Counted from the stretch's first letter, positions 1-5,669 are shown. The stretch: DNA of 6,152 nucleotides from Butyrivibrio sp. UBA3740 (GCA_002372465.1 DFGW01000002.1:1-6152), one strand, 5' to 3'. Notes: a model not told the origin generated them from the sequence alone. Program-made: numbers and translations.

Positions 1-38
1 AAATATTCATCCCAGGAAATATAGTCTTCTCTTTTCAT
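1..38 (-). CDS. comEB: dCMP deaminase, N-terminal 12 codons only (cut by left edge)
   Basis: The minus strand reads ATG at 38-36 and then encodes MKREDYISWDEY before the window ends. Firmicute deoxycytidylate deaminases (ComEB-type) typically begin with a YISWDEYF-like stretch, and this gene usually follows upp in Clostridia, so sequence and position agree. The enzyme is cytosolic and zinc-dependent and converts dCMP to dUMP, the precursor for thymidylate. A very strong ribosome binding site, GGGGAGGGG at 51-43, leaves about 6 nt between its GGAGG core and the ATG and fixes this start. The catalytic His/Cys zinc motifs lie outside the window, so the call rests on a dozen residues plus context. 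The gap to upp is 86 bp and shows no clear promoter or terminator, so cotranscription with upp is likely. Confidence 0.72.
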   Translation of the reverse strand, partial: MKREDYISWDEY

Positions 39-124
39 ATGGCCCCTCCCCAACATATGTACTCCGCGATATATGCATGAATCTGCTGTGCTCTCGTTAT
101 GCTACGTCCATTCCGAATCCGCAC

Positions 125-754
125 TCACCTGGTTCCGAAAATCCTGTCTCCTGCGTCTCCAAGACCTGGCACGATGTACTTGTGCTCGTTGAGCTTCTCA
201 TCAAGAGCTCCTACATAAATGTCCACATCAGGATGTGCCTCCTGGAGAGCTTTAAGTCCCTCAGGTGCTGCAATGATGCAAAGGAAGTGGATCTTCACAC
301 AGCCCTTATCCTTGAGCATCTGGATAGCTGCTATGGCAGAGCCACCTGTAGCAAGCATGGGATCCACGACAAAGATCTCTCTTTCTGAAACATCCGGAGG
401 CATCTTGCAAAAATACTCCACAGGCTGAAGTGTCTCGGGATCCCTGTAAAGTCCGATGTGTCCAACCCTTGCTGCAGGGATCAGAGTAAGCATTCCATCC
501 ACCATTCCAAGTCCTGCCCTGAGGATGGGAACGATGCAGAGCTTTCTTCCCCTGAGCTCCTTAACTGTAGTCTTGCAGATAGGAGTTTCAATCTCTACAT
601 CTGCAAGTTCAAGATCCCTTGTAGCCTCATAACATATAAGATTGGCAATCTCGCTGATTGTCTCTCTGAAATCCTTTGTACCTGTCTCTGTACGTCTGAT
701 AAGTCCGATCTTATGCTGGATCAGCGGATGATCCATAATAACAACTTTTGCCAT
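125..754 (-). CDS. upp: Uracil phosphoribosyltransferase
   Basis: This cytosolic pyrimidine-salvage enzyme makes UMP and pyrophosphate from uracil and PRPP. The 209-residue length is exactly that of the bacterial family. Visible motifs are the PRPP-binding loop [10 protein letters not shown] at residues 131-140 preceded by hydrophobic IFVV, the PILRAGLGM segment at about 76-84, and the C-terminal uracil-binding tail [17 protein letters not shown] at 193-209. All are intact. The ATG at 754-752 has AGGAGG at 765-760, 5 nt upstream. Only 20 bp separate it from the rpiB stop, so the two are almost certainly cotranscribed. RpiB upstream feeds the ribose 5-phosphate/PRPP pool, and the dCMP deaminase start lies 86 bp downstream, giving a pyrimidine salvage block. 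Confidence 0.97.
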   Translation of the reverse strand: MAKVVIMDHPLIQHKIGLIRRTETGTKDFRETISEIANLICYEATRDLELADVEIETPICKTTVKELRGRKLCIVPILRAGLGMVDGMLTLIPAARVGHIGLYRDPETLQPVEYFCKMPPDVSEREIFVVDPMLATGGSAIAAIQMLKDKGCVKIHFLCIIAAPEGLKALQEAHPDVDIYVGALDEKLNEHKYIVPGLGDAGDRIFGTR

Positions 755-774
755 ACTGTCCTCCTAAATATAAG

Positions 775-1212
775 TTATTCTTCTATCTGAGAAATTTTGG
801 AAATTCTGCGTGCATGCTTCTCAAGACCTGAAAAAGCAGTATCCAGGAATACATCAACCATCTCATTTGCAAGAAGCTCCCCTGTAAATCCGCCTCCCAG
901 GGCAAGCATGTTTGCATCATTGTGTTCTCTTGTAAGTCTTACTGATGTGGTCTCTGAGCAAAGAGCACATCTTACACCCTTTACCTTATTGGCAACTATG
1001 GAAATACCGATGCCTGTGGTGCAGACAACAATGCCTTTCTCGCACTCACCGCTTCCTACTGCCCTTGCAGCCTGAACTCCGAAATCAGGATAGTCGCAGG
1101 AATTCTTGTCATAGGTTCCGAAATCCTTGTACTCTATTCCCCTCTCCTCAAGGTGCTTCTTAATAGATTCCTTGAGGTCAAATCCGCCGTGATCACTGGC
1201 TAAAGCTATCAT
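775..1212 (-). CDS. rpiB: Ribose-5-phosphate isomerase B
   Basis: This RpiB/LacAB-family sugar isomerase interconverts ribose 5-phosphate and ribulose 5-phosphate in the non-oxidative pentose phosphate pathway. The 145-residue length is normal. Family signatures are all present: N-terminal ALASDHGG (3-10), CDYPDF (39-44), the active-site stretch CTTGIGISIVANK (64-76) whose Cys64 matches the catalytic cysteine of RpiB, and REHNDANMLALGGG (95-108). The usual CGTGIG or CGSGIG is CTTGIG here, a mild variant. The ATG at 1212-1210 has AAGGAG at 1227-1222 about 9 nt upstream; an ATG six bases further up (1218) is out of frame and closes at once. LacA/LacB or allose-phosphate isomerase would be the alternative, but the upp neighbour favours RpiB. 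It is 20 bp from upp and 91 bp from the Sua5 gene. Confidence 0.93.
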   Translation of the reverse strand: MIALASDHGGFDLKESIKKHLEERGIEYKDFGTYDKNSCDYPDFGVQAARAVGSGECEKGIVVCTTGIGISIVANKVKGVRCALCSETTSVRLTREHNDANMLALGGGFTGELLANEMVDVFLDTAFSGLEKHARRISKISQIEE

Positions 1213-1257
1213 TTTCCCATACTCCTTTTCTCATTATCATATCTTATATTATAATAC

Positions 1258-1285
1258 GGATTGCTCCACTTCGTTCTCGCAATCC
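1258..1285. repeat. Inverted repeat between the Sua5 gene and rpiB
   Basis: GGATTGC at 1258-1264 is a perfect reverse complement of GCAATCC at 1279-1285, with a 14-nt interior that contains CTTCGTTC. It lies in the 91-bp gap upstream of rpiB. Neither strand has a T-run directly after the arms, so it is not a clear intrinsic terminator. On the minus strand it is followed at once by TATTATAAT, in which TATAAT (1253-1248) could be a -10 box for rpiB-upp, but I find no convincing -35 at 16-18 bp, so that promoter is not called. It could be a processing hairpin, an operator, or one copy of a dispersed REP-like palindrome; the last needs the rest of the genome to test. Confidence 0.5.
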
Positions 1286-1303
1286 TACAGACATTCCAAA
1301 TCC

Positions 1304-2362
1304 CTATATAATTATAACGTTGTGACCTGCTGCCTTTAAGAGCCTGTTCATTATGGCCTGTCCGAATCCGCTGTCATCAAAGGATTCCGAGAACATGATA
1401 TCTATGTTCTCATCATCAAACTCACGAAGAACCTTAAAGAGCTCATGGGCGATGGTCTTTTCATCCTTCCTGTCCCCAACACTCTTTATTACATCGGCAT
1501 GGTATAGGCTCTTGGTAGAATCTGTACCAATAACGCCAACCTTCTTGCCGCTTTCCGATGCCTCTTTGGCGTGCAGGTTAATATACTCCACCACCTTGCT
1601 CTGCTCACCCTGAATGATGGTAAGCTGACCCTTTGGCGCGTAGTGTCTGTATTTCATCCCGGGAGCTTTGGGTCTTTGTCCGGAGTTGCCATCTATTATG
1701 GTCCTGTCAACGTCCACCTGCCCCAGTACCTCTTTTAACATCTCCAAAGTTATGTAGCCGGGTCGAAGGATCATGGGTACGTCTGAAGTCAGATCCACTA
1801 TTGTAGATTCAAGACCTATACCCACCTGTCCGCCATCTATTATCATCTCTATCTTGCCGGAGAGGTCCTCCACGCAATACCTTGCAACTGTGGGGCTGGG
1901 ACGACCTGATGTATTGGCACTTGGAGCTGCGATAAAGCCACCGGATTGTCTTATCAGCTCCAGGGCTATCTGATTGTTGGGCATTCTGATGGCCACTGTA
2001 TCAAGTCCGCCTGTAGTCTCGTAGGGGACCTTATCGTTCTTGTTCATGATCATGGTAAGGGGACCGGGCCAGAAGGCCTTCGCCAGTTTCCTTGCAGACT
2101 CCGGCACCTCTTTTACTATGGTCTCAAGGTGCTCCATATCCGCAACGTGGACTATCAGCGGATTGTCTGAAGGTCTGCCCTTGGCAGCGTATATCTTTCT
2201 GGAAGACTCCGGGTTAAGGGCATCTCCCCCAAGGCCGTAAACAGTCTCTGTGGGGAAAGCCACAAGCCCTCCGTCGCGGATTACTTTGCCCGCCCGGAAC
2301 AGGCTCTTTTGCGAAGCCTCGTCAATATTATGTTCAGCTATCTGAATTACTTCTGTTTCCAT
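1304..2362 (-). CDS. ywlC: L-threonylcarbamoyladenylate synthase, long Sua5/YwlC type
   Basis: This cytosolic enzyme forms threonylcarbamoyl-AMP from threonine, bicarbonate and ATP, the first step of the t6A37 modification of ANN-decoding tRNAs; TsaD with TsaB/TsaE then transfers the group. The YrdC fold covers about residues 15-200 and shows FPTETVYGLG (36-45), KIYAAKGRPSDNPLIVHV (56-73), PSANTSGRPSPT (147-158) and GLESTIVDL (183-191). The linker APGMKYRHYAP (233-243) and a Rossmann-like Sua5 domain (about 245-352) make it the long two-domain form. At 352 residues it matches B. subtilis YwlC. I prefer the ATG at 2362-2360 because the protein then begins METEVI as relatives do. A TTG at 2371 adds three residues and sits 8 nt after GGTGAT (2385-2380), so it remains possible. 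It lies 18 bp after the GH18 gene (9 bp with TTG), implying one mRNA. The Firmicute neighbour ywlE is absent between it and rpiB. Confidence 0.94.
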   Translation of the reverse strand: METEVIQIAEHNIDEASQKSLFRAGKVIRDGGLVAFPTETVYGLGGDALNPESSRKIYAAKGRPSDNPLIVHVADMEHLETIVKEVPESARKLAKAFWPGPLTMIMNKNDKVPYETTGGLDTVAIRMPNNQIALELIRQSGGFIAAPSANTSGRPSPTVARYCVEDLSGKIEMIIDGGQVGIGLESTIVDLTSDVPMILRPGYITLEMLKEVLGQVDVDRTIIDGNSGQRPKAPGMKYRHYAPKGQLTIIQGEQSKVVEYINLHAKEASESGKKVGVIGTDSTKSLYHADVIKSVGDRKDEKTIAHELFKVLREFDDENIDIMFSESFDDSGFGQAIMNRLLKAAGHNVIII

Positions 2363-2380
2363 ATCAATCAATTACCTGTA

Positions 2381-4084
2381 TCACCCGTTTACATAGGACG
2401 CAATTACATCCCACATCTCAGCCGTCTCCATGCCAAGGCACCACTCCGCGATTCCCGCAATATTATTGGCCTTCATGGAATCTATCTTCTGACCAAGTGA
2501 GGTCTCATCCTCCATCCAGATCTGATTAAGGGTTCCGTCAGAAGCGGTAAACTCCCCATAGTTCTGACCTGCAGCAGCATCCCACTGCAGTTCAATGCCA
2601 TGGTTCGCGATATAGTCCTTGGCTTTCCTTATGCCCACTGCCTCACTGGAAACCACTCCGTCCTTGGTGTGCCAGATCCTTGTGTAGAAAGGAACTGCGT
2701 TGATGACCTTTGACGCATCGACTTCCTTAAGGGCATTTATGATTCCATTCTCGACATAGCCAAGAGAAGCCACAGATCCGGCCTCCTTGGAGCCTGCGTA
2801 GTGCTCATCATAGCCCATTATGATCACATAGTCAGCAAATACGCCCTGTTCCTCCAGGTCGTAATAGTCGTTGAAATTCATTGGCACATAGTTGTCCACA
2901 GAAAAGACAAGTCCGGCCTTTCTGCAGGCAATGGACATCTCCCTCATAAATTGAACAAAGGACTGCCCATCCTCAGATGCTATCATCTCAAAGTCAAGAT
3001 TAACTCCATCAACTCCTATAGCTACGCACTGCTCCACCACCTCATTTATGATGGCAGCTCTTGACGCGGCATGGGAGAGGAACTCTGAGTTTGAAATGTC
3101 GGTTCCTCCGGTGAAGTTATCTAAAAGTGCCCATACCTCCAGGCCATTGTTGTGGGCTGTATTAACATAGGAAGAAGAAGCAAAGCTACGAACAGCTCCT
3201 TCATTGCTTGTAACAGCAAACCATGTAGGAGAAATAACGTTAAGGCTCTTTGCCCCTGATATCATATCCGAAATAGTGTCGTTTCCGCCGGCGCCTCCAA
3301 TGTTGTGGAAGCCCAGATTAATGATGAAATCCCTGCGGATGCTTGAAAACTCAGGCTCTACATAATCTGTTACAGGAATCGGACTCTTGGTGGTCTGGTC
3401 CTTGAGCTTCTTGTTCTCAACATATCCGATATATCCATCCTGGCTCTGAACCTTGGTCCAGGTCTCCATTTCCTCAAGGACGGTAACCGTATCACCCTTA
3501 GCTACTTCTTTTAATACCTCGCTCTTAACACCACCGCGAAGTCTTATTTGTGTGTCCTTGGCAATAGTGGCAACCTGCTCATCCTCCCAGCTGGTGGTCA
3601 GAAGCATGTGGTTAGGGTCTGTAAATCCCTCGTAGCTGAAATTGGTGTACTTCTTAACGTAGTCAAGAGCTACGAAAAGAGTATCATCCTCAATCCTGGA
3701 GATCACATAAGACTCCTGTGCTCCACCGCCCTCTGAATCTGACCAGGTATCCGTCCCGATCTGGTTTGTTATGACAGCTGTAGGTGTTGTATAAAGAAGT
3801 GTCCCATCTGCCACTCCGTAATAGAATCTGCCGTTAAGGTACTTCTGAACAGATGCAAAGTCCATATAATATGTTCCATCAAGAAGTCTTGCCCGCTCCT
3901 CAATGATCTCGTTCTTATAGATGATAGGCACATCAGTTTCGGAACTTATTCCGAAGTAGCTGTTAAGATCTGCCTTTTCCTCACTATAGGAGAACTTTTT
4001 CATGTACTGCTGTAATACAAAAATACCTGCAAAAATAAAAATAAGGACGATTATAATAATCGCCGGAATTACCTTTTTCTTCAT
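2381..4084 (-). CDS. Membrane-anchored SH3b plus glycoside hydrolase family 18 protein
   Basis: The 567-residue protein has a Lys-rich start and one hydrophobic segment (about 5-24) that looks like an uncleaved signal anchor, placing the rest outside the membrane. Residues about 30-160 form an N-terminal region reminiscent of copper-amine-oxidase-like stalk domains; this part is uncertain. A bacterial SH3 domain follows at about 168-228 (from IRLRGGVKSE to GYIGYVENKKL). The GH18 barrel spans about 250-565. Its catalytic strand reads DGVNLDFE (359-366) with Glu366 as proton donor, followed by MGYDEHYAG (423-431) and the late-strand IAEWCLG (545-551). The middle Asp of the usual DxDxE is Asn, a variant seen in YaaH/SleL-like GH18 proteins that act on peptidoglycan. 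I infer a role in cell wall or spore cortex N-acetylglucosaminide cleavage, not chitin feeding. The ATG at 4084 has AAGGAG 6 nt upstream and is the first gene of the minus-strand run. Confidence 0.88.
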   Translation of the reverse strand: MKKKVIPAIIIIVLIFIFAGIFVLQQYMKKFSYSEEKADLNSYFGISSETDVPIIYKNEIIEERARLLDGTYYMDFASVQKYLNGRFYYGVADGTLLYTTPTAVITNQIGTDTWSDSEGGGAQESYVISRIEDDTLFVALDYVKKYTNFSYEGFTDPNHMLLTTSWEDEQVATIAKDTQIRLRGGVKSEVLKEVAKGDTVTVLEEMETWTKVQSQDGYIGYVENKKLKDQTTKSPIPVTDYVEPEFSSIRRDFIINLGFHNIGGAGGNDTISDMISGAKSLNVISPTWFAVTSNEGAVRSFASSSYVNTAHNNGLEVWALLDNFTGGTDISNSEFLSHAASRAAIINEVVEQCVAIGVDGVNLDFEMIASEDGQSFVQFMREMSIACRKAGLVFSVDNYVPMNFNDYYDLEEQGVFADYVIIMGYDEHYAGSKEAGSVASLGYVENGIINALKEVDASKVINAVPFYTRIWHTKDGVVSSEAVGIRKAKDYIANHGIELQWDAAAGQNYGEFTASDGTLNQIWMEDETSLGQKIDSMKANNIAGIAEWCLGMETAEMWDVIASYVNG

Positions 4085-4110
4085 GTCCTGCTCCTTTACA
4101 ATCGCCCTAA

Positions 4111-4139
4111 ATTATAACAGATTATTAAGTTTACGTCAT
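4111..4139 (-). promoter_or_regulatory. Extended -10 sigma-A-type promoter for the GH18-ywlC run
   Basis: The minus strand reads TGTTATAAT at 4119-4111, a full extended -10 with a consensus TATAAT, and ATGACG at 4139-4134 as a four-of-six -35 box at exactly 17 bp spacing. Transcription would begin near 4104, giving a leader of only about 20 nt that already contains the AAGGAG (4096-4091) for the ATG at 4084. No riboswitch or attenuator fits in so short a leader. Confidence 0.75.
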
Positions 4140-4396
4140 TATGAAAGTCATATCCATACAGCCTTAAAGGTAATTGTTTGCAAGGATGGGGTCCTTAATC
4201 TTTATAAAAATTTTAGTTGATGGTTCTTACGGATATTATCTTTCATATTTTGGCACCCATAACCAAAAAGACAGATCACGTGATAAATTCCTGCTCATGC
4301 CAGTTTCGGATGCCGATATTTCTTTTGACATATATTAATCTGCCGAGATGCCACAGCACAAATCCTTCTGTACCACACTCTGCAAAATACAAAATA
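4140..4396. other. Gene-free half of the divergent spacer
   Basis: This AT-rich stretch holds no gene I can support. Short dyads are present: CCTTaAAGG at 4162-4170 and AAGGA/TCCTT around a TGGGG loop at 4182-4196, neither with a T-run that would make a terminator. A TTGACA at 4325-4330 has no matching -10 at 16-18 bp. Plus-strand open frames here have no ribosome binding sites. A minus-strand frame of 38 codons (4392-4276, TTG start) reads like protein but also lacks one. Confidence 0.5.
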
Positions 4397-4405
4397 TGGT
4401 ATAAT
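4397..4405 (+). promoter_or_regulatory. Extended -10 promoter in front of the candidate RNA
   Basis: TGGTATAAT at 4397-4405 is a perfect TGnTATAAT extended -10. No good -35 box is present at 17 bp, which extended -10 promoters can tolerate. The predicted start is near 4412-4413. No plus-strand coding region begins within 380 bp, so the transcript is either an independent non-coding RNA or a long leader for mecA. Confidence 0.55.
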
Positions 4406-4411
4406 TAAAGT

Positions 4412-4619
4412 AGAAAAAAGATTTTTGTTTTATACTCTGTGTTTGATATTTGTTGTAAAATTAGGGAATTGATTCCGGATTTTTCGGAATCAAATAGTAA
4501 GACATCCAGATAGCCGGGTCATAACTTCCGGCCATAGAAGTTTGATAGATGTTATAGATTCGTTCCCTTTTATGCCCCCTTCCCGGATTAAGTCTGGGTG
4601 CCGGGCATCTCAACAAAAA
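4412..4619 (+). ncRNA. Candidate structured RNA of about 208 nt (or long mecA leader)
   Basis: Starting just after the extended -10, this stretch has nested complementarity that I traced by hand. A closing helix pairs TTTTTGTT (4422-4429) with AACAAAAA (4612-4619). An inner helix pairs AGGGAA (4463-4468) with TTCCCT (4563-4568) and extends across a 2-nt bulge as 4458-4460 with 4569-4571. Stacked directly on it is a 9-bp hairpin, TTGATTCCG (4469-4477) with CGGAATCAA (4485-4493). A second arm pairs 4501-4506 with 4548-4553 and encloses GCCGGG/TCCGGC (4513-4518/4527-4532). A third hairpin pairs ATGCCC (4572-4577) with GGGCAT (4603-4608) and contains CCCGGA/TCTGGG (4582-4587/4593-4598). Three G-U wobbles (4501-4553, 4518-4527, 4585-4595) would be C-A mismatches on the other strand, which favours plus-strand transcription. 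The overall size and closed shape recall 6S RNA, but I recognise no family consensus. No intrinsic terminator with a T-run follows, so the 3' end is unknown. Confidence 0.42.
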
Positions 4620-4631
4620 CTATCTTAGCAG

Positions 4632-4693
4632 ATAATTCTTAAGAAATACCTTCGAAATTTCTTAAGATTAGCGTCGAAAATTCTTAAGATTTT
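4632..4693. repeat. Three phased CTTAAG palindromes, operator-like array upstream of mecA
   Basis: TTCTTAAGA occurs three times, at 4636-4644, 4659-4667 and 4681-4689, with centres at 4640.5, 4663.5 and 4685.5, that is 23 and 22 bp apart or about two helical turns. Copies two and three belong to a longer direct repeat: TCGAAATTTCTTAAGATT (4652-4669) and TCGAAAATTCTTAAGATT (4674-4691) differ at one of 18 positions and are offset by exactly 22 bp. A TCGA dyad centre sits between successive CTTAAG centres (4653.5 and 4675.5). The first and third copies extend to 16-bp palindromes with one mismatched pair each. Relative to the predicted mecA start (about 4771) the boxes lie near -131, -108 and -86. 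This is the layout of a multi-site binding region for a dimeric DNA-binding protein; the regulator is unknown. Confidence 0.6.
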
Positions 4694-4735
4694 ATGAATA
4701 TCGGAAGGTTTAAGTGTAAAATGACGATATATCTA

Positions 4736-4764
4736 TTGACATAGGATATTGTATCACTTAGTAT
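4736..4764 (+). promoter_or_regulatory. Sigma-A-type promoter of mecA
   Basis: TTGACA at 4736-4741 is a perfect -35 box, and TAGTAT at 4759-4764 is a four-of-six -10 box at 17 bp spacing. The start would be near 4771, leaving a leader of about 25 nt that carries AGGAGG at 4782-4787. The promoter overlaps GATA/TATC dyads: CATAGGATA (4740-4748) faces TATCTATG (4762-4769) with one bulged base, and GATATATC at 4726-4733 is a perfect palindrome. These could be operator sequence. Confidence 0.75.
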
Positions 4765-4795
4765 CTATGTATTCCAAAGTCAGGAGGTATGCATC

Positions 4796-5599
4796 ATGAA
4801 GATTGAGAAAGTCAATGATCACCAGATTAGATGTACACTTACCCGTGATGACCTTGCGAAGCGCGACCTCAAGATTACAGAGCTTGCATATGGAACTGAT
4901 AAGGCAAAAGAGCTATTTCAGGACATGATGCAGCAGGCCAATATAGAGTTTGGATTCGATGCGGAGGACACTCCACTTATGATCGAAGCCATTCCCATTA
5001 ACTCAGAGTGCATTGTCCTTATCATCACCAAGGTAGAGGATCCGGATGAACTGGATACCAGATTCTCCAACTTTGCTCCTTCTGTTCATGAAGAAGATGA
5101 CGAGGATGAGGATTACGATGACGAGGATTATGATGAGGATGACTACGAGGAGGACGATGAGGAAGATGTGATGAGCCTCTTTAAGAGACTTCAGCACAGC
5201 AACATGAATGATTTCATGGATTCTCCTTTCTCCGGAGCACAGTCCGATTCCAAGAAAGTCAAAGAAAAGACCGCAGGTCCTAAGAAAAAGGATCTCCCCA
5301 GCAGAAAGGGTTCAAGGATCTTTTCCTTTGATTCATTACATGAGGTAACCAAGTTCGCAGCAATAGTAAGCAGGAAATTCAACGGTGTTAACACACTATA
5401 CAAGAATGATGCAAAGGGTAAGTACTACCTTATCATTCACCAGGGCGACCTGGACAATACAGTATTTGACAACATCTGCTCTCTTCTTACCGAGTATGGC
5501 AAGACAGAGATCGGCAGCACAGCTGATGAGCATTATCTGGCCGAGCACTACACAGTAGTTATCCAGGACAGCGCCGTGCAAACCTTGTCAAGAATCTGA
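4796..5599 (+). CDS. mecA: MecA-family adaptor protein for the ClpC protease
   Basis: MecA proteins bind a substrate through one domain and deliver it to the ClpCP protease through the other; in Bacillus the best known target is the competence factor ComK. Here residues 1-92 form the N-terminal domain, opening MKIEKVNDHQIRCTLTRDDL like B. subtilis MecA (MEIERINEH). The C-terminal domain runs from about 174 to 260 and shows FDSLHEVTKFA, TLYKNDAKGKYYLII and AEHYTVVI, matching the family's FEDVISLS and TLYSFENRYYLYV regions. Between them is a linker of about 80 residues with an acidic block (99-124) and a basic block (152-174), making the protein 267 residues against 218 in B. subtilis. The ATG has AGGAGG 8 nt upstream and its own promoter. 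It is a single-gene unit ended by a strong terminator. Clients are unknown; a general proteostasis role is as likely as competence control. Confidence 0.88.
   Translation: MKIEKVNDHQIRCTLTRDDLAKRDLKITELAYGTDKAKELFQDMMQQANIEFGFDAEDTPLMIEAIPINSECIVLIITKVEDPDELDTRFSNFAPSVHEEDDEDEDYDDEDYDEDDYEEDDEEDVMSLFKRLQHSNMNDFMDSPFSGAQSDSKKVKEKTAGPKKKDLPSRKGSRIFSFDSLHEVTKFAAIVSRKFNGVNTLYKNDAKGKYYLIIHQGDLDNTVFDNICSLLTEYGKTEIGSTADEHYLAEHYTVVIQDSAVQTLSRI
5090..5167 (+). repeat. Acidic low-complexity tract with a 15-bp tandem repeat inside mecA
   Basis: These 26 codons (residues 99-124) encode 23 Asp/Glu and three Tyr. Tyr107, Tyr112 and Tyr117 are exactly five residues apart, giving pentads DYDDE, DYDED and DYEED. 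At the DNA level this is a threefold imperfect 15-bp repeat at 5111-5155: GATTACGATGACGAG, GATTATGATGAGGAT, GACTACGAGGAGGAC. Differences fall mostly at third codon positions, so the peptide pattern looks selected. The tract could change length by slippage in 15-bp steps without breaking the frame. Confidence 0.8.
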
Positions 5600-5610
5600 A
5601 TCTGATGATC

Positions 5611-5643
5611 AAAAGCACAGAGCTTAAGGCCCTGTGCTTTTTT
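5611..5643 (+). terminator. Intrinsic terminator of mecA
   Basis: AAAAGCACAG (5611-5620) pairs perfectly with CTGTGCTTTT (5632-5641) around an 11-nt loop, and the T-run continues to six (5638-5643). It starts 11 bp after the mecA stop. Another run of seven T lies at 5651-5657. On the minus strand the hairpin is followed by only four T, so it may serve the nifJ transcript weakly as a backup. Confidence 0.9.
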
Positions 5644-5669
5644 CATGTCATTTTTTTATTTACATTACA

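Noticed and set aside
77..388. Plus-strand open frame of 103 codons
   Set aside because: It is antisense to upp, which has full family motifs, and it has no Shine-Dalgarno or family resemblance.
4276..4392. Minus-strand 38-codon frame (TTG start) that reads like protein, including GFVLWHLGRLIYVKRN
   Set aside because: No ribosome binding site or promoter, no ATG, and no continuation in another frame. It could be a decayed fragment, but I cannot support that.
4217..4408. Plus-strand 63-codon frame ending inside the TATAAT of the 4400 promoter
   Set aside because: No Shine-Dalgarno sequence, odd composition, and its end overlaps the promoter element; treated as chance.
4596..4605. GGGTGCCGGG, reminiscent of the T-box GGGTGGTACCGCG element
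   Set aside because: The conserved TGG-N-ACC core does not match, there is no specifier stem or terminator, and mecA is not a T-box-regulated type of gene.
4723..4730. GACGATAT resembling a SigD (motility sigma) -10 box
   Set aside because: No TAAA-type -35 at about 15 bp upstream, and a near-consensus sigma-A promoter lies just downstream.
4789..4806. Tiny upstream frame MHHED overlapping the mecA start
   Set aside because: Its ATG is only one base after AGGAGG, too close for initiation; the mecA ATG 8 nt away is the proper start.
5003..5197. Minus-strand open frame of 64 codons with a very hydrophobic, membrane-like segment
   Set aside because: It is the exact antisense of the Asp/Glu-rich mecA linker; GAT/GAC/GAG read backwards give Ile/Val/Leu. 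It has no ribosome binding site and lies inside a confident gene.
5602..5608. CTGATGA, matching a hammerhead ribozyme core segment
   Set aside because: No partner GAAA core with the required three helices nearby; it sits just after the mecA stop and before a plain terminator.
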